64,000 bases of DNA from Streptomyces sp. NL15-2K (GCF_030551255.1 NZ_CP130630.1:2337501-2401500), one strand, 5' to 3'; shown: positions 1-8,831, counted from the first letter of the stretch. The notes: generated from the letters alone by a model not told the origin. Numbers and translations are program-made.

Positions 1-1899
1 CCGGTGACGGTGCCGGCGGGGGCCGTACTGGAGATCGGCGCACCCCATGAGCACGGCCTGCGGACGTACGTGCTCTTCGCCGGAGGGCTCGACGTTCCGG
101 CCTTCCTGGGCAGCGCGAGCACCTTCACGCTGGGCCGGTTCGGCGGGCACGGCGGGCGGGCGCTGCGCACGGGGGACGTCCTGCACAGTGGGACGGTCGT
201 CGCGGGCACGCCGGTGTCTTGCGAGGACCGCCCTGATTTCGCTGCCGTGTGGCACGTCGGCGCCGTCGAAGGCCCGCACGCCGCACCGGAGTTCTTCACC
301 GAGGACGACATCCACGACTTCTACGCCGCCGACTGGAAGGTCCACTTCAACTCCGCACGGACAGGCATACGGCTCGTCGGCCCCAGGCCGCGCTGGGCAC
401 GCACCGACGGCGGCGAGGCGGGCCTGCACCCGTCCAACATCCACGACACCCCGTACTCCGTCGGCGCCGTCGACTACACCGGCGACATGCCGGTGCTGCT
501 CGGCCCGGACGGGCCGTCGCTCGGCGGGTTCGTGTGCCCGGCGACGGTTCTGAGCACCGAGCGATGGAAGCTGGGGCAGCTGCGCCCGGGCGACACGGTG
601 CGCTTCGTGCCGGTCGATGTGTCGGGCGGAAGGCGGCCCGCCATCGTGGACGGCGGCATCCTCGCCCAGGACGGCGACGTGACGTACCGCCGCAGCGGCG
701 ACGACAACCTGCTGGTCGAGTTCGGCCCGATGCAGCTCGACCTGGCCCTGCGCATGCGCGTCCACGCGCTGATGGAGGCGGTGGCCGAGCAGGGCCCGGA
801 CGGGATCACCGACCTGACCCCCGGCATCCGCTCCCTCCAGATCCGGACGGACCCGAACCGCCTGCCGCAGCACGACCTCCTCGCCGCCGTACGGGAGATC
901 ACCGCGGCCCTCCCGCCGTCCGACGAACTGGTCGTCCCCTCCCGCACGGTCCACCTCCCCCTGTCCTGGGACGACCCGGCGACCCGCGAGGCGATCGCCC
1001 GTTACATGGCGGGCGTCCGCGACGACGCGCCGTGGTGCCCGTGGAACATCGAGTTCATCCGCCGCGTCAACGGCCTGGAGTCGGTCGAGGACGTCCACCG
1101 CACGGTCTTCGACGCGGAGTATCTGGTCCTGGGCCTGGGTGACGTGTACTTGGGCGCCCCCGTGGCCACCCCGCTCGACCCCCGCCACCGCCTGGTGACG
1201 ACGAAGTACAACCCGGCCCGCACCTGGACGGCCGAGAACTCGGTCGGCATCGGCGGGGCGTACCTGTGCGTCTACGGCATGGAGGGCCCGGGCGGCTACC
1301 AGTTCGTGGGCCGTACGACCCAGGTGTGGTCGGGCTGGCAGCAGCGCGGCGCGTTCGAGCCGGGCTCGCCCTGGCTGCTGCGCTTCTTCGACCGCATCAG
1401 GTGGTATCCGGTGGACGCGGACGAACTCCTCGATCTGCGCGCCGACATCACCTCCGGGCGTTTCGTGCCGCGCATCGAGGAGGGCACCTTCTCCCTCGCC
1501 GAGTACCAGGGCTTCCTCGCTGAGAACGCCGAGTCGATCGGGGAGTTCAGGTCCCGGCAGCAGGCGGCCTTCGCGGCGGAGCGGGACGCGTGGGAGGCGG
1601 CGGGCGAGTTCACGCGCGCCGAGGCGGCGGCCGCACCGGCGGCTCCTGCGGCGGAGGTGACCGTGCCCACGGGCGGCCGTCTGATCGAGGCCGAATTCGC
1701 CGCGTCCGTATGGCAGTTGAACGTCGAGCCGGGCGACGAGGTCACCGCCGGGCAGCCGCTGCTCGCCCTGGAGGCGATGAAGATGGAGTCCAGGGTGCAC
1801 GCGCCGATGGACGGCGTGGTGGCTCAGATCCTGGCCAGGCCGGGCGACCAGGTGGAGGCGGGGACGGCGCTGGTCGTCCTGGCCCCGGCCGCGAACTGA
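1..1899 (+). CDS. uca: Urea carboxylase, C-terminal part (cut by window start)
   Basis: This is the 3' part of a biotin enzyme that carboxylates urea to allophanate in the cytoplasm; the biotin carboxylase half must lie upstream of the window. The frame is open from base 1, so the apparent early start is not the true one. The visible fragment reads as a KipA/AHS2-type domain (about residues 1-210), a KipI/AHS1-type domain (about 220-470) and a C-terminal biotin carrier domain carrying the EAMKM motif, whose biotinylated lysine codon is at 1780-1782. An Ala/Glu-rich linker precedes the carrier domain. The stop is 17 nt before the allophanate hydrolase start, so the two genes form an operon. 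The order AHS2-AHS1-carrier followed by allophanate hydrolase separates it from pyruvate or acyl-CoA carboxylases and from stand-alone 5-oxoprolinase subunits. Confidence 0.9.
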   Translation, partial: PVTVPAGAVLEIGAPHEHGLRTYVLFAGGLDVPAFLGSASTFTLGRFGGHGGRALRTGDVLHSGTVVAGTPVSCEDRPDFAAVWHVGAVEGPHAAPEFFTEDDIHDFYAADWKVHFNSARTGIRLVGPRPRWARTDGGEAGLHPSNIHDTPYSVGAVDYTGDMPVLLGPDGPSLGGFVCPATVLSTERWKLGQLRPGDTVRFVPVDVSGGRRPAIVDGGILAQDGDVTYRRSGDDNLLVEFGPMQLDLALRMRVHALMEAVAEQGPDGITDLTPGIRSLQIRTDPNRLPQHDLLAAVREITAALPPSDELVVPSRTVHLPLSWDDPATREAIARYMAGVRDDAPWCPWNIEFIRRVNGLESVEDVHRTVFDAEYLVLGLGDVYLGAPVATPLDPRHRLVTTKYNPARTWTAENSVGIGGAYLCVYGMEGPGGYQFVGRTTQVWSGWQQRGAFEPGSPWLLRFFDRIRWYPVDADELLDLRADITSGRFVPRIEEGTFSLAEYQGFLAENAESIGEFRSRQQAAFAAERDAWEAAGEFTRAEAAAAPAAPAAEVTVPTGGRLIEAEFAASVWQLNVEPGDEVTAGQPLLALEAMKMESRVHAPMDGVVAQILARPGDQVEAGTALVVLAPAAN

Positions 1900-1916
1900 A
1901 AGTCGAGGAACCCCCG

Positions 1917-3581
1917 ATGTCCAGCATGTCCACCACCCTCTCCCGAGTCCGCGCCGCCTACGCCCGCGTCGAGGCCACAGGCCGCCCCGAGATCTGGATC
2001 GACCTGCGCCCGCAGTCGGAGGTGGAGGCCGAGGCCCGCGCGATCGACGCCCGCGTGGCGCTGGGCGAACCACTCCCCCTCGCGGGCCGCCTGGTCGCCG
2101 CCAAGGGCAACATCGACGTGGCCGGTCTGCCCACCACCGCGGGCTGCCCGTCGTACGCCTACCACCCGGAGGCAGACGCGCCGGTGGTCGCCCGTCTCCG
2201 GGCCGCCGGGGCGATCGTCCTCGGCACCACGAACCTGGACCAGTTCGCGACTGGCCTGGTGGGCACGCGTTCCCCCTACGGCGCCGTCCGGAACGCCCAC
2301 GACCCCTCCCGCATCAGCGGCGGCTCCAGCTCCGGCTCGGCCGTCGCCGTGGCGCTGGGCATCGTCGACCTCGCCCTCGGCACCGACACGGCGGGCTCCG
2401 GCCGGGTCCCGGCCGCCTTCAACGGCATCGTCGGCCTGAAGCCCACCCGCGGCCTCGTCCCCACGACGGGCGTCGTCCCGGCGTGCGCCTCCCTCGACTG
2501 CGTGACGGTCTTCGCCCGCACCCTCCCGGAGGCCGAGCAGGCACTGGCATACATGGCGTCCCCGCCCGACCGGGACCTCCCGCCGCTTCCCCAGCGCGCA
2601 CCGGGCCCATGGCGTGTAGCGGTCCCGGCACGGGAACAGCTCGGCGAACTGGACGAGGGCTGGGCCGAGGCGTACGAGGCGGCGGTGGCCCAGCTGATCG
2701 CCTCCGGCGCTTCGGTCCGCACCCTCGACCTCACGCCCTTCACGGAGGCGGCCGCGATGCTCTACCAGGGCGCGTTCGTCGCCGAGCGCTACACAGCGGT
2801 GGGTGCCTTTGTCGACAAGGAGGCAGCAGCAGGCGGCGCCGACCTCGACCCCACCGTCGCCGGCATCATCACCCGCGCCCGCGACATCCCGGCCCACCAG
2901 CTCTACGCCGACACCGAACGCCTGGCCGCCCTGCGCACCCGCGCCCTGGCCGAACTGGCCGACGCGGACGCCCTGCTGCTGCCCACGGCTCCCGGCCACC
3001 CCACCCTGGCCGACGTGGCCGCGGACCCCCTGGGCGCCAACGCCCGCCTGGGCCGCTTCACCAACTCCACCAACCTCTTCGACCTCGCCGCGGTCGCCGT
3101 CCCGTCCGGCGAGGTGAACGGCCTGCCCTTCGGCGTGATGCTGATCGGCCCGGCGTTCACGGACGACCGCCTGGCCCGGATCGCCGCACTGCTCCAGCCG
3201 GAGACCCGCCTGGCGGTGGTCGGCGCCCACCTCACGGGCCAGCCGCTCAACCCACAGCTGCTCGCCCTGGGCGCCCGCCTCGACCACACGACCACGACGG
3301 CCTCGGTCTACCGCCTGCACGCCCTGCCGACCGACCCGCCGAAGCCGGGTCTGGTCCATGTCGGCGAGGGCGGGGCGCCTGTAGAGACGGAGGTCTGGCG
3401 CCTCCCGGCGGATGGCCTCGGCCGCCTACTGACCGCACTCCCCCGCCCGATGACGCTGGGCAGGGTGGAACTGGCGGACGGCACGAGCGTCCCAGGGTTC
3501 CTGTGCGAGCCGACGGCTCTCACGAACGCGGAGGACATCACCGCGTATGGAGGCTGGCGGTCGTACTTGAACGCTGAGTAG
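1917..3581 (+). CDS. atzF: Allophanate hydrolase
   Basis: This 554-residue amidase-signature enzyme hydrolyses allophanate to ammonia and CO2, the second step of urease-independent urea use. The Ser-cisSer-Lys elements are visible: lysine in AAKGNID near residue 63, the GGSSSGSA stretch near 135 and GTDTAGSGR near 155. A C-terminal domain after about residue 460 (ending in AYGGWRSYL) is typical of AtzF-type allophanate hydrolases and absent from simple amidases. The ATG at 1917 is chosen because GAGGAA lies 6 nt upstream; a second ATG three codons in is possible. It follows urea carboxylase directly, supporting coupled degradation of urea nitrogen. Confidence 0.93.
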   Translation: MSSMSTTLSRVRAAYARVEATGRPEIWIDLRPQSEVEAEARAIDARVALGEPLPLAGRLVAAKGNIDVAGLPTTAGCPSYAYHPEADAPVVARLRAAGAIVLGTTNLDQFATGLVGTRSPYGAVRNAHDPSRISGGSSSGSAVAVALGIVDLALGTDTAGSGRVPAAFNGIVGLKPTRGLVPTTGVVPACASLDCVTVFARTLPEAEQALAYMASPPDRDLPPLPQRAPGPWRVAVPAREQLGELDEGWAEAYEAAVAQLIASGASVRTLDLTPFTEAAAMLYQGAFVAERYTAVGAFVDKEAAAGGADLDPTVAGIITRARDIPAHQLYADTERLAALRTRALAELADADALLLPTAPGHPTLADVAADPLGANARLGRFTNSTNLFDLAAVAVPSGEVNGLPFGVMLIGPAFTDDRLARIAALLQPETRLAVVGAHLTGQPLNPQLLALGARLDHTTTTASVYRLHALPTDPPKPGLVHVGEGGAPVETEVWRLPADGLGRLLTALPRPMTLGRVELADGTSVPGFLCEPTALTNAEDITAYGGWRSYLNAE

Positions 3582-3595
3582 GGACAGGGCCGCCA

Positions 3596-3651
3596 AGGGG
3601 CGCGGGGCTGAGTCGATATGCGGCTCCGCCGCGTGGGCGCGACCAGCCACA
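3596..3651. repeat. REP-like intergenic repeat with hairpin, between convergent genes
   Basis: The 96-bp gap between atzF and helY, which converge, is largely filled by this GC-rich sequence. It contains a GCGGC-TCC-GCCGC hairpin at 3620-3632 followed by GCGTGGGCGCGACCAGCCAC. From memory, near-identical GGGGCGCGGGG...GCGCGACCAGCCAC stretches are dispersed between convergent genes in many Streptomyces chromosomes. It probably serves as a shared terminator. The copy number in this genome cannot be judged from one window. Confidence 0.5.
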
Positions 3652-3677
3652 CACCACCCGCACCCGCCACCGAACCG

Positions 3678-6485
3678 TCACCCCACCGACGAGTAGGCCA
3701 CAACCCCCCGCAGCAACTGATCAACCGCCTTACGCGCCGCCTTGGCCACGGTCGAGCCCTCGGCAGCAGAAGCGGCCGAGATCTGCCCCAGCACATCAAT
3801 CACCTGCTTGCACCACCGCACAAAGTCCCCCGCCGGCATCTCCACCTCGCGCAAGACCTCGTCGAGCCCCTTCCCGGACGCCCACATGTACGCGGCCCAG
3901 GCAAACCCGAGATCCGGCTCCCGCTGCCCGACCCCCTCGGTCTGACTGATCCGGAAGTCCTCCTCCAGCGCATCCAGCCGGCCCCAGATCCGCACCATCT
4001 CACCCAGCGCGGCTTTCGCCTTCCCCGAAGGCAACTTCGGCGCCATCGCATCGTCGCTCAGCCGCGCCTCGTACACCAACGCCGAGACGCACCCGGCGAG
4101 TTCAGCAGGCCCAAGCCCTTCCCAGACGCCCGCGCGCAGACACTCACTCGCCAGCAGGTCCAGCTCGCCGTACAGCCGCGCGAGCCGCTTGCCGTGTTCC
4201 GTCACCTCGTCGCCGCGCAGATAGTCCAGCTCGGTCAGCAGCGCCACGATCCGGTCAAACGTACGAGCGATGGTGTTGGTGCGCCCCTCGATGCGCCGCT
4301 CCAGCTGCGAGGTGTCCCGCAGCAGCCGGTGGTAGCGCTCGGCCCAACGGGCGTGATCCTCACGGTCGTCGCAGCCGTGGCACGGATGCGCCCGGATCGC
4401 CGTGCGCAGCCGGGCGATCTCCCGGTCGTCGGCGGCCTGGGACCGCTTCCTGCGGGCCCGCTCCGGCGGAACGTGCCCGGCCTTGGTGCGCAGGGCGGAC
4501 GCGAGGTCCCGACGGGACTGCGGCGACCGGGGGTTGAAGGACTTCGGGATCCGCATCCGCTCGAGCGGTTCGACGGGCACGGGGAAGTCCATCGACGCGA
4601 GCCGTTTGACCTGCCGCTCCGCCGTGAGCACCAGCGGACGCGGACCGTCGTGGGCCTCGAACCCGCGGTGGCCGTTGGACCGCCCGGCCGGCAGGCCCGG
4701 ATCCAGCACCAGCGCCAGACCCGCGTACTTGCCGGTCGGCACATGAATGACATCCCCGGGCTTGAGCTTCTCCAGCGCCACAGCGGCCTCGGCCCGCCGC
4801 TGCGCCGCGCCCTGCCGGGCCAGCTCGGTCTCGCGGTCCTTGAGCTCGCGGCGCAGCCGCGCGTACTCGTCGAAGTCGCCGAGGTGGCAGGTCATGGAGG
4901 CCTTGTAGCCCTCCAGCCCCTCCTCGTTGCGCTGCACCTGCCGCGAGATCCCGACGACCGACTTGTCGGCCTGGAACTGCGCGAACGACGTCTCCAGCAG
5001 CTCCCGCGAGCGGTGCCGCCCGAACTGCTCGACGAGATTGACCGCCATGTTGTACGACGGCTTGAAGCTGGAGCGCAGCGGATAGGTGCGCGTCCCGGCC
5101 AGTCCCGCGAGGTGCTCGGGGCTCATCCCCCGCTGCCACAGCACCACCGCGTGGCCCTCGATGTCGATTCCGCGCCGGCCCGCACGCCCCGTCAGCTGCG
5201 TGTACTCGCCGGGGGTGATGTCGGCGTGCTGCTCGCCGTTCCACTTGACGAGCTTCTCCAACACCACCGAGCGCGCGGGCATGTTGATGCCCAGCGCGAG
5301 CGTCTCGGTCGCGAACACGGCCTTGACCAGGCCGCGTACGAACAACTCCTCGACGACCTCCTTGAACGTCGGCAGCATGCCCGCGTGGTGGGCGGCGATA
5401 CCGCGCTCCAGGCCTTCCAGCCATTCGTAGTACCCGAGGACGTGCAGGTCCTCGGACGGTATGGACGCAGTGCGCTCCTCGACGAGGGCGCGCACCTGTT
5501 CCCGCGCTTCTTCGTCATTGAGTCTCAGCCCCGCGTACAGGCACTGCTGTACGGCGGCCTCGCAGGCGGCGCGGCTGAAGATGAACGTGATGGCGGGCAG
5601 CAGGCCCTCGGCGTCGAGCCGCTCGATGACCTCGGGCCGGCCGGGCGTCCACACGCGGGAGCGCTGCCGCCGTTCCCGCTCGCGGTCGGCCTCGCGCATC
5701 GCGCGGCCGCGCCTGCGGTCCTGGAACGACGGCCGGGTCGCCTCCATCCGGGCCAGCCGCGAGAGATCGGGGTTGACGGCCTTCTTGTGGCCCTCGCCCT
5801 CCTCGAACAGGTCGTACATCCGGCGTCCGGCGAGCACGTGCTGGAACAGCGGCACGGGCCGGTGCTCGGAGACGATCACCTCGGTGTCGCCTCGGACGGT
5901 GTCGAGCCAGTCGCCGAACTCCTCGGCGTTCGACACGGTGGCCGACAGCGAGACGAGGGTGACGGACTCGGGGAGGTGGATGATCACCTCTTCCCAGACC
6001 GCTCCGCGGAAGCGGTCGGAGAGGTAGTGCACCTCGTCCATGACCACGTACCCGAGGCCGAGGAGGGTCTGGGAGCCCGCGTAGAGCATGTTCCGCAGCA
6101 CTTCTGTGGTCATCACGACCACCGGGGCGTCGGAGTTGACGCTGTTGTCGCCGGTGAGCAGGCCCACCTTCGCCGTGCCGTACCTGCGGCACAGGTCGGC
6201 ATACTTCTGGTTCGACAGTGCCTTGATGGGTGTCGTGTAGAAGCACTTCTTGCCCTGCTGGAGGGCGAGGTGGACGGCGAACTCGCCGACGATCGTCTTG
6301 CCGGAGCCGGTGGGGGCGGCCACCAGGACGCCCTTGCCCGCCTCGAGTGCCTGGCAGGCCTCGATCTGGAAGGGGTCGAGGCCGAAGTCGTACATCTCGC
6401 GGAATGAGGCGAGCGCGGTGGCCTGCTCGACAGCGCGCCTACGTGCTGCCGCGTACCGCTCGGCCGGTGAGAGATCCTCTGTCAT
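3678..6485 (-). CDS. helY: Ski2/Mtr4-like DExH helicase (HelY)
   Basis: This 935-residue superfamily 2 helicase probably unwinds structured RNA or RNA/DNA. Motif I APTGSGKT is at residues 57-64, motif II DEVH at 150-153, and motif VI reads QLTGRAGRRGID. The long C-terminal half fits the DSHCT-type extension of Ski2/Mtr4 proteins. The ATG at 6485 starts a protein reading MTEDLSPAERY; the frame stays open further upstream only because it lies opposite GC-rich tatC DNA. The neighbourhood helY-tatC-tatA-pafC-pafB is shared with mycobacteria. A PafBC-type promoter (6496-6518) lies directly upstream, suggesting induction by DNA damage separately from tatAC. Confidence 0.93.
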   Translation of the reverse strand: MTEDLSPAERYAAARRRAVEQATALASFREMYDFGLDPFQIEACQALEAGKGVLVAAPTGSGKTIVGEFAVHLALQQGKKCFYTTPIKALSNQKYADLCRRYGTAKVGLLTGDNSVNSDAPVVVMTTEVLRNMLYAGSQTLLGLGYVVMDEVHYLSDRFRGAVWEEVIIHLPESVTLVSLSATVSNAEEFGDWLDTVRGDTEVIVSEHRPVPLFQHVLAGRRMYDLFEEGEGHKKAVNPDLSRLARMEATRPSFQDRRRGRAMREADRERERRQRSRVWTPGRPEVIERLDAEGLLPAITFIFSRAACEAAVQQCLYAGLRLNDEEAREQVRALVEERTASIPSEDLHVLGYYEWLEGLERGIAAHHAGMLPTFKEVVEELFVRGLVKAVFATETLALGINMPARSVVLEKLVKWNGEQHADITPGEYTQLTGRAGRRGIDIEGHAVVLWQRGMSPEHLAGLAGTRTYPLRSSFKPSYNMAVNLVEQFGRHRSRELLETSFAQFQADKSVVGISRQVQRNEEGLEGYKASMTCHLGDFDEYARLRRELKDRETELARQGAAQRRAEAAVALEKLKPGDVIHVPTGKYAGLALVLDPGLPAGRSNGHRGFEAHDGPRPLVLTAERQVKRLASMDFPVPVEPLERMRIPKSFNPRSPQSRRDLASALRTKAGHVPPERARRKRSQAADDREIARLRTAIRAHPCHGCDDREDHARWAERYHRLLRDTSQLERRIEGRTNTIARTFDRIVALLTELDYLRGDEVTEHGKRLARLYGELDLLASECLRAGVWEGLGPAELAGCVSALVYEARLSDDAMAPKLPSGKAKAALGEMVRIWGRLDALEEDFRISQTEGVGQREPDLGFAWAAYMWASGKGLDEVLREVEMPAGDFVRWCKQVIDVLGQISAASAAEGSTVAKAARKAVDQLLRGVVAYSSVG

Positions 6486-6495
6486 CGTGCTTTCG

Positions 6496-6518
6496 AGCGT
6501 ACCGGGCCCCACTGACAA
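6496..6518 (-). promoter_or_regulatory. PafBC-type (RecA-NDp-like) promoter of helY
   Basis: On the minus strand the sequence reads TTGTCAGTG (6518-6510), 8 nt, then TACGCT (6501-6496). This matches every fixed position of the published mycobacterial DNA-damage promoter pattern tTGTCRGTG-N8-TAnnnT, which is activated by PafBC. The -10 ends 10 nt before the helY start codon, so the predicted transcript has a leader of only a few bases. Function is inferred from the motif and from pafBC being encoded nearby. Confidence 0.7.
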
Positions 6519-6637
6519 CGGGACGATCATTATCCGGATCCGCATTCCCCGAACCGGGGATCCACGTGTATACGACACGCGGCCGAGTGCGCCACGCGGG
6601 CGCCCCGGCCGCGGGGGCTGTACAGGTGGGGGAATCC

Positions 6638-7594
6638 TCAGGTCACGTCGTCGTAGCCGTTGACCCGTTCCGTGGTCGCCTGCTCGGGCAGGGCACGGCT
6701 GGCGCTGACGGTCTCGACCGCCTCCACCTCGCCGATGTCCTCTGGCGTGAGGTCCAGCTCGGAGGCCTCGTCGTCGTCGGGGCCCAGCGCCTCGCGGCGG
6801 CGCCTGCGCCGGTCGTTGACCAGCGAGAAGACGACCGCGCCGAAGTACAGGATCCAGATCGGTCCGGCCAGCGCCAGCATGGTCAGCGGGTCGGTGCTCG
6901 GCGTCGCGACCGCCGCGAACACTGTGATGCCCATGATCATGCCGCGCCACCAGCCGAGCATCCGCTTGCCGGTGATCGCCCCGGTGAGGTTGAGGAAGAC
7001 CAGCAGCAGGGGCAGTTCGAAGGAGAGGCCGAAGACGAGCACCATGCGCGTGACGAGGTCGAGCAGGTCGTCCAGCGGCAGGAGGTTGGAGGTGTTGCCC
7101 GGCGTGAAGTCGAGCAGCACCTTCGCCGTGGTGGGCAGCACCGAGTAGGCGAAGTAGGCGCCGCCGATGAAGAGCGGGGCACCCGTGCCGACGAACGCGT
7201 AGGCGTACTTCTTCTCGTGCCGGTGGAGTCCGGGCGCCACGAAGGCCCACAGCTGGTAGAGCCACACCGGCGAGGCCAGGACGACGCCGACCATCAACGA
7301 CACCTTCAGCGCCAGCGTGAACGGCGTGAGCAGACCGTTGATGGTGATCTGGGCACACGGCTCGGTGGACCTGGACTTCGCCAGTTCCGCGAAGGTCATG
7401 TCACAGCCGACCGAGTCGAGGATCGGCTTGGTGATCAAGTTGATGATGTCGTTGTAGAAGAAGGCGGCGACAACCGTCACGGCGACAATGGCCAGCAGCG
7501 CCTTCGCGAGCCGGTTGCGGAGCTCACGAAGGTGCTCCGCGAGGGGCATCCGCCCCTCGGGATCCTTCTCCTGCTGGCGGGCAGACTTCAGCAA
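6638..7594 (-). CDS. tatC: Sec-independent protein translocase TatC
   Basis: TatC is the multispanning receptor of the twin-arginine pathway, which exports folded proteins. The 318-residue protein has six hydrophobic segments, the N-terminal cytoplasmic stretch MPLAEHLRELRNRL and the conserved SPVWLYQLWAFVAPGL loop after the second segment. An acidic and basic cytoplasmic tail follows residue 250. It lies 47 nt downstream of tatA in the same direction. Export clients seen in this window include the 45.8-46.8 kb propeller protein with an ARRRLL signal. No tatB is present here. Confidence 0.96.
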   Translation of the reverse strand: MLKSARQQEKDPEGRMPLAEHLRELRNRLAKALLAIVAVTVVAAFFYNDIINLITKPILDSVGCDMTFAELAKSRSTEPCAQITINGLLTPFTLALKVSLMVGVVLASPVWLYQLWAFVAPGLHRHEKKYAYAFVGTGAPLFIGGAYFAYSVLPTTAKVLLDFTPGNTSNLLPLDDLLDLVTRMVLVFGLSFELPLLLVFLNLTGAITGKRMLGWWRGMIMGITVFAAVATPSTDPLTMLALAGPIWILYFGAVVFSLVNDRRRRRREALGPDDDEASELDLTPEDIGEVEAVETVSASRALPEQATTERVNGYDDVT

Positions 7595-7641
7595 CCCACG
7601 TTCCCATCTCGTGCGGCGGGCCGGAGGTCACCGGCCCTGCG

Positions 7642-7932
7642 TCAGCGCTTCGTGGTGTCCGTCGGCTCGGTGACCGGGCGCGAGCTCGTCACGTCGCCGG
7701 GGGCGGCCTGGATCGTGCGCTGAGCCGGGGGCTGCTGGTCGTCGTGCGGCGGGGCCGCGGGAGCGGACGCGTTGTCCTGGCCCTCGGTCTTCATCGCCTT
7801 GGCCTCACTCTTGAGGATGCGCGCGGACTTGCCGAGCGAACGCGCCATGTCCGGAAGCTTCTTCGCGCCGAACAGCAGGATGATGACGACGAGGATGAGA
7901 ATGATCTCGGGGGCGCCGAGCCTTCCGAACAT
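7642..7932 (-). CDS. tatA: Sec-independent protein translocase TatA
   Basis: This 96-residue protein forms the Tat translocation pore. One N-terminal membrane helix (PEIILILVVIILLFGAKKLP) is followed by the FGxxKLP hinge, an amphipathic helix (DMARSLGKSARILKSEAKAM) and a disordered Pro/Gln-rich tail. The ATG at 7932 has GAGAAGG about 9 nt upstream. It is followed by tatC, so the pair is probably cotranscribed. The region upstream carries a palindromic repeat (7974-8003) that could be an operator. Confidence 0.95.
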   Translation of the reverse strand: MFGRLGAPEIILILVVIILLFGAKKLPDMARSLGKSARILKSEAKAMKTEGQDNASAPAAPPHDDQQPPAQRTIQAAPGDVTSSRPVTEPTDTTKR

Positions 7933-7973
7933 AAGTCTTTACCTTCTCACCGAGGCGGCTGGGGTGGGGTGCT

Positions 7974-8003
7974 GTCCGATCGGTCGGACATATGTCCGAT
8001 CGG
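7974..8003. promoter_or_regulatory. Palindromic repeat upstream of tatA
   Basis: GTCCGATCGG occurs twice in direct orientation (7974-7983 and 7994-8003), exactly 20 bp apart. The middle forms a perfect 14-bp palindrome CGGACATATGTCCG (7985-7998). A possible tatA promoter lies just upstream on the minus strand (TTGCCA 8048-8043, 19-nt gap, TACGAT 8023-8018), which would place the repeat over the start of the transcript. It looks like a dimeric repressor site; no regulator can be named. Confidence 0.5.
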
Positions 8004-8193
8004 CCGTGCTGGCAGCGATCGTAACGCTCAGGGGTAAACGTGTGGCAATCCCTGTGCATACTCCCGGTCCGCGGTCCGGGCCTCGTTCTCCGGGCCGCGA
8101 CCAGCAGCGTACCTGGCGCAACCGGCAAGGTGACAGGGCGAAGTGGCCCAAAGCGCATCACGTCCAGGACTCACAAGCCCCGGAGAGCGGGTC

Positions 8194-8388
8194 TCAGAGC
8201 GAGTCCACAGCACGCGCCGCACTCATGGACGCGCGCTCCAAGTCCTCGGCGGCGCGGTTGATGCGCTGCGCGGAATCCGTGACCTGCCTGCCCAGACGCT
8301 GCGCCTCCAGGAAGACCCGTACGGCGAGCACACCGAGAACGGCGAGACCCAGGAAACCCACAGCTACCGCGAACATCGGCCAGAACAT
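8194..8388 (-). CDS. Small single-span membrane protein, unknown
   Basis: A 64-residue protein with one hydrophobic segment (about residues 4-26, FAVAVGFLGLAVLGVLAVRV) followed by a charged amphipathic helix resembling a short coiled coil. It lies in the conserved stretch between pafC and tatA. No ribosome binding site precedes the ATG, but a TAGGCT hexamer ends 7 nt before it, as expected for a leaderless mRNA. The function is not recognised. Confidence 0.75.
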   Translation of the reverse strand: MFWPMFAVAVGFLGLAVLGVLAVRVFLEAQRLGRQVTDSAQRINRAAEDLERASMSAARAVDSL

Positions 8389-8437
8389 GACGCCGAGCCT
8401 AGACCGTCCGGCAGGTCAGCCAGTGCTGGAGGTCGTG

Positions 8438-8731
8438 CTAGACGGTCGAGTGCAGCCGCAGCGTGCTGACCCCGCCCCCGGTGAGCAGCTCGACGATCCG
8501 CTCGCCGGCGGGCTTTCGGACGGCCGCCCCGCAGTCGGGGCAGGTGAAGGAGTAGAAGGTGGTACGGCTCGTGGCGCCGATGACGAGGCGCAGGGCGCTC
8601 GCGGCGAGCTCGAAACGTCCCCGGCAGTCCGGGCAGCCCGCCCGGAACACCACGGGAGCCACACTCTTCATCCCGGCGAACGCGGCGGCCACCGTCATCC
8701 CCCGCACACCAGACGTCGACGACTCGCTCAA
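8438..8731 (-). CDS. Zinc-ribbon-like small protein, unknown
   Basis: A 97-residue protein with two CPDC pairs (AGCPDCRGRFEL and FTCPDCGAAVRKP) separated by about 30 residues, a typical four-cysteine zinc-ribbon arrangement. The TTG at 8731 is chosen because GAGGAG lies 8 nt upstream; the later Met (reading MTVAAAFAGMKS) is the alternative. It follows pafC by 100 bp in the same direction. The function is not recognised; binding of nucleic acid or protein is only an inference from the ribbon. Confidence 0.75.
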   Translation of the reverse strand: MSESSTSGVRGMTVAAAFAGMKSVAPVVFRAGCPDCRGRFELAASALRLVIGATSRTTFYSFTCPDCGAAVRKPAGERIVELLTGGGVSTLRLHSTV

Positions 8732-8831
8732 AGCCCCTGCTCCTCTGTTCCTGGTCGTTCGCCTCCGGGGCGCCACAGCCGGAGTCGAAGGGACGGCGCT
8801 CAGCCCCTCGGCACCGACGCGTCCCTGCGGC

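Noticed and set aside
1..1899. 5-oxoprolinase subunits or pyruvate carboxylase
   Set aside because: The AHS2-AHS1-biotin carrier order in one chain and the adjoining allophanate hydrolase identify urea carboxylase.
3618..6407. Plus-strand open frame of 929 codons opposite helY
   Set aside because: It is the antisense shadow of a strongly conserved helicase gene; the translation is Arg/Pro/Gly/His-rich with no family sequence.
6486..7358. Upstream extension of the helY frame
   Set aside because: The frame stays open through tatC on the same strand only because of GC bias; the extension has no conserved residues and helY has a good start and promoter at 6485-6518.
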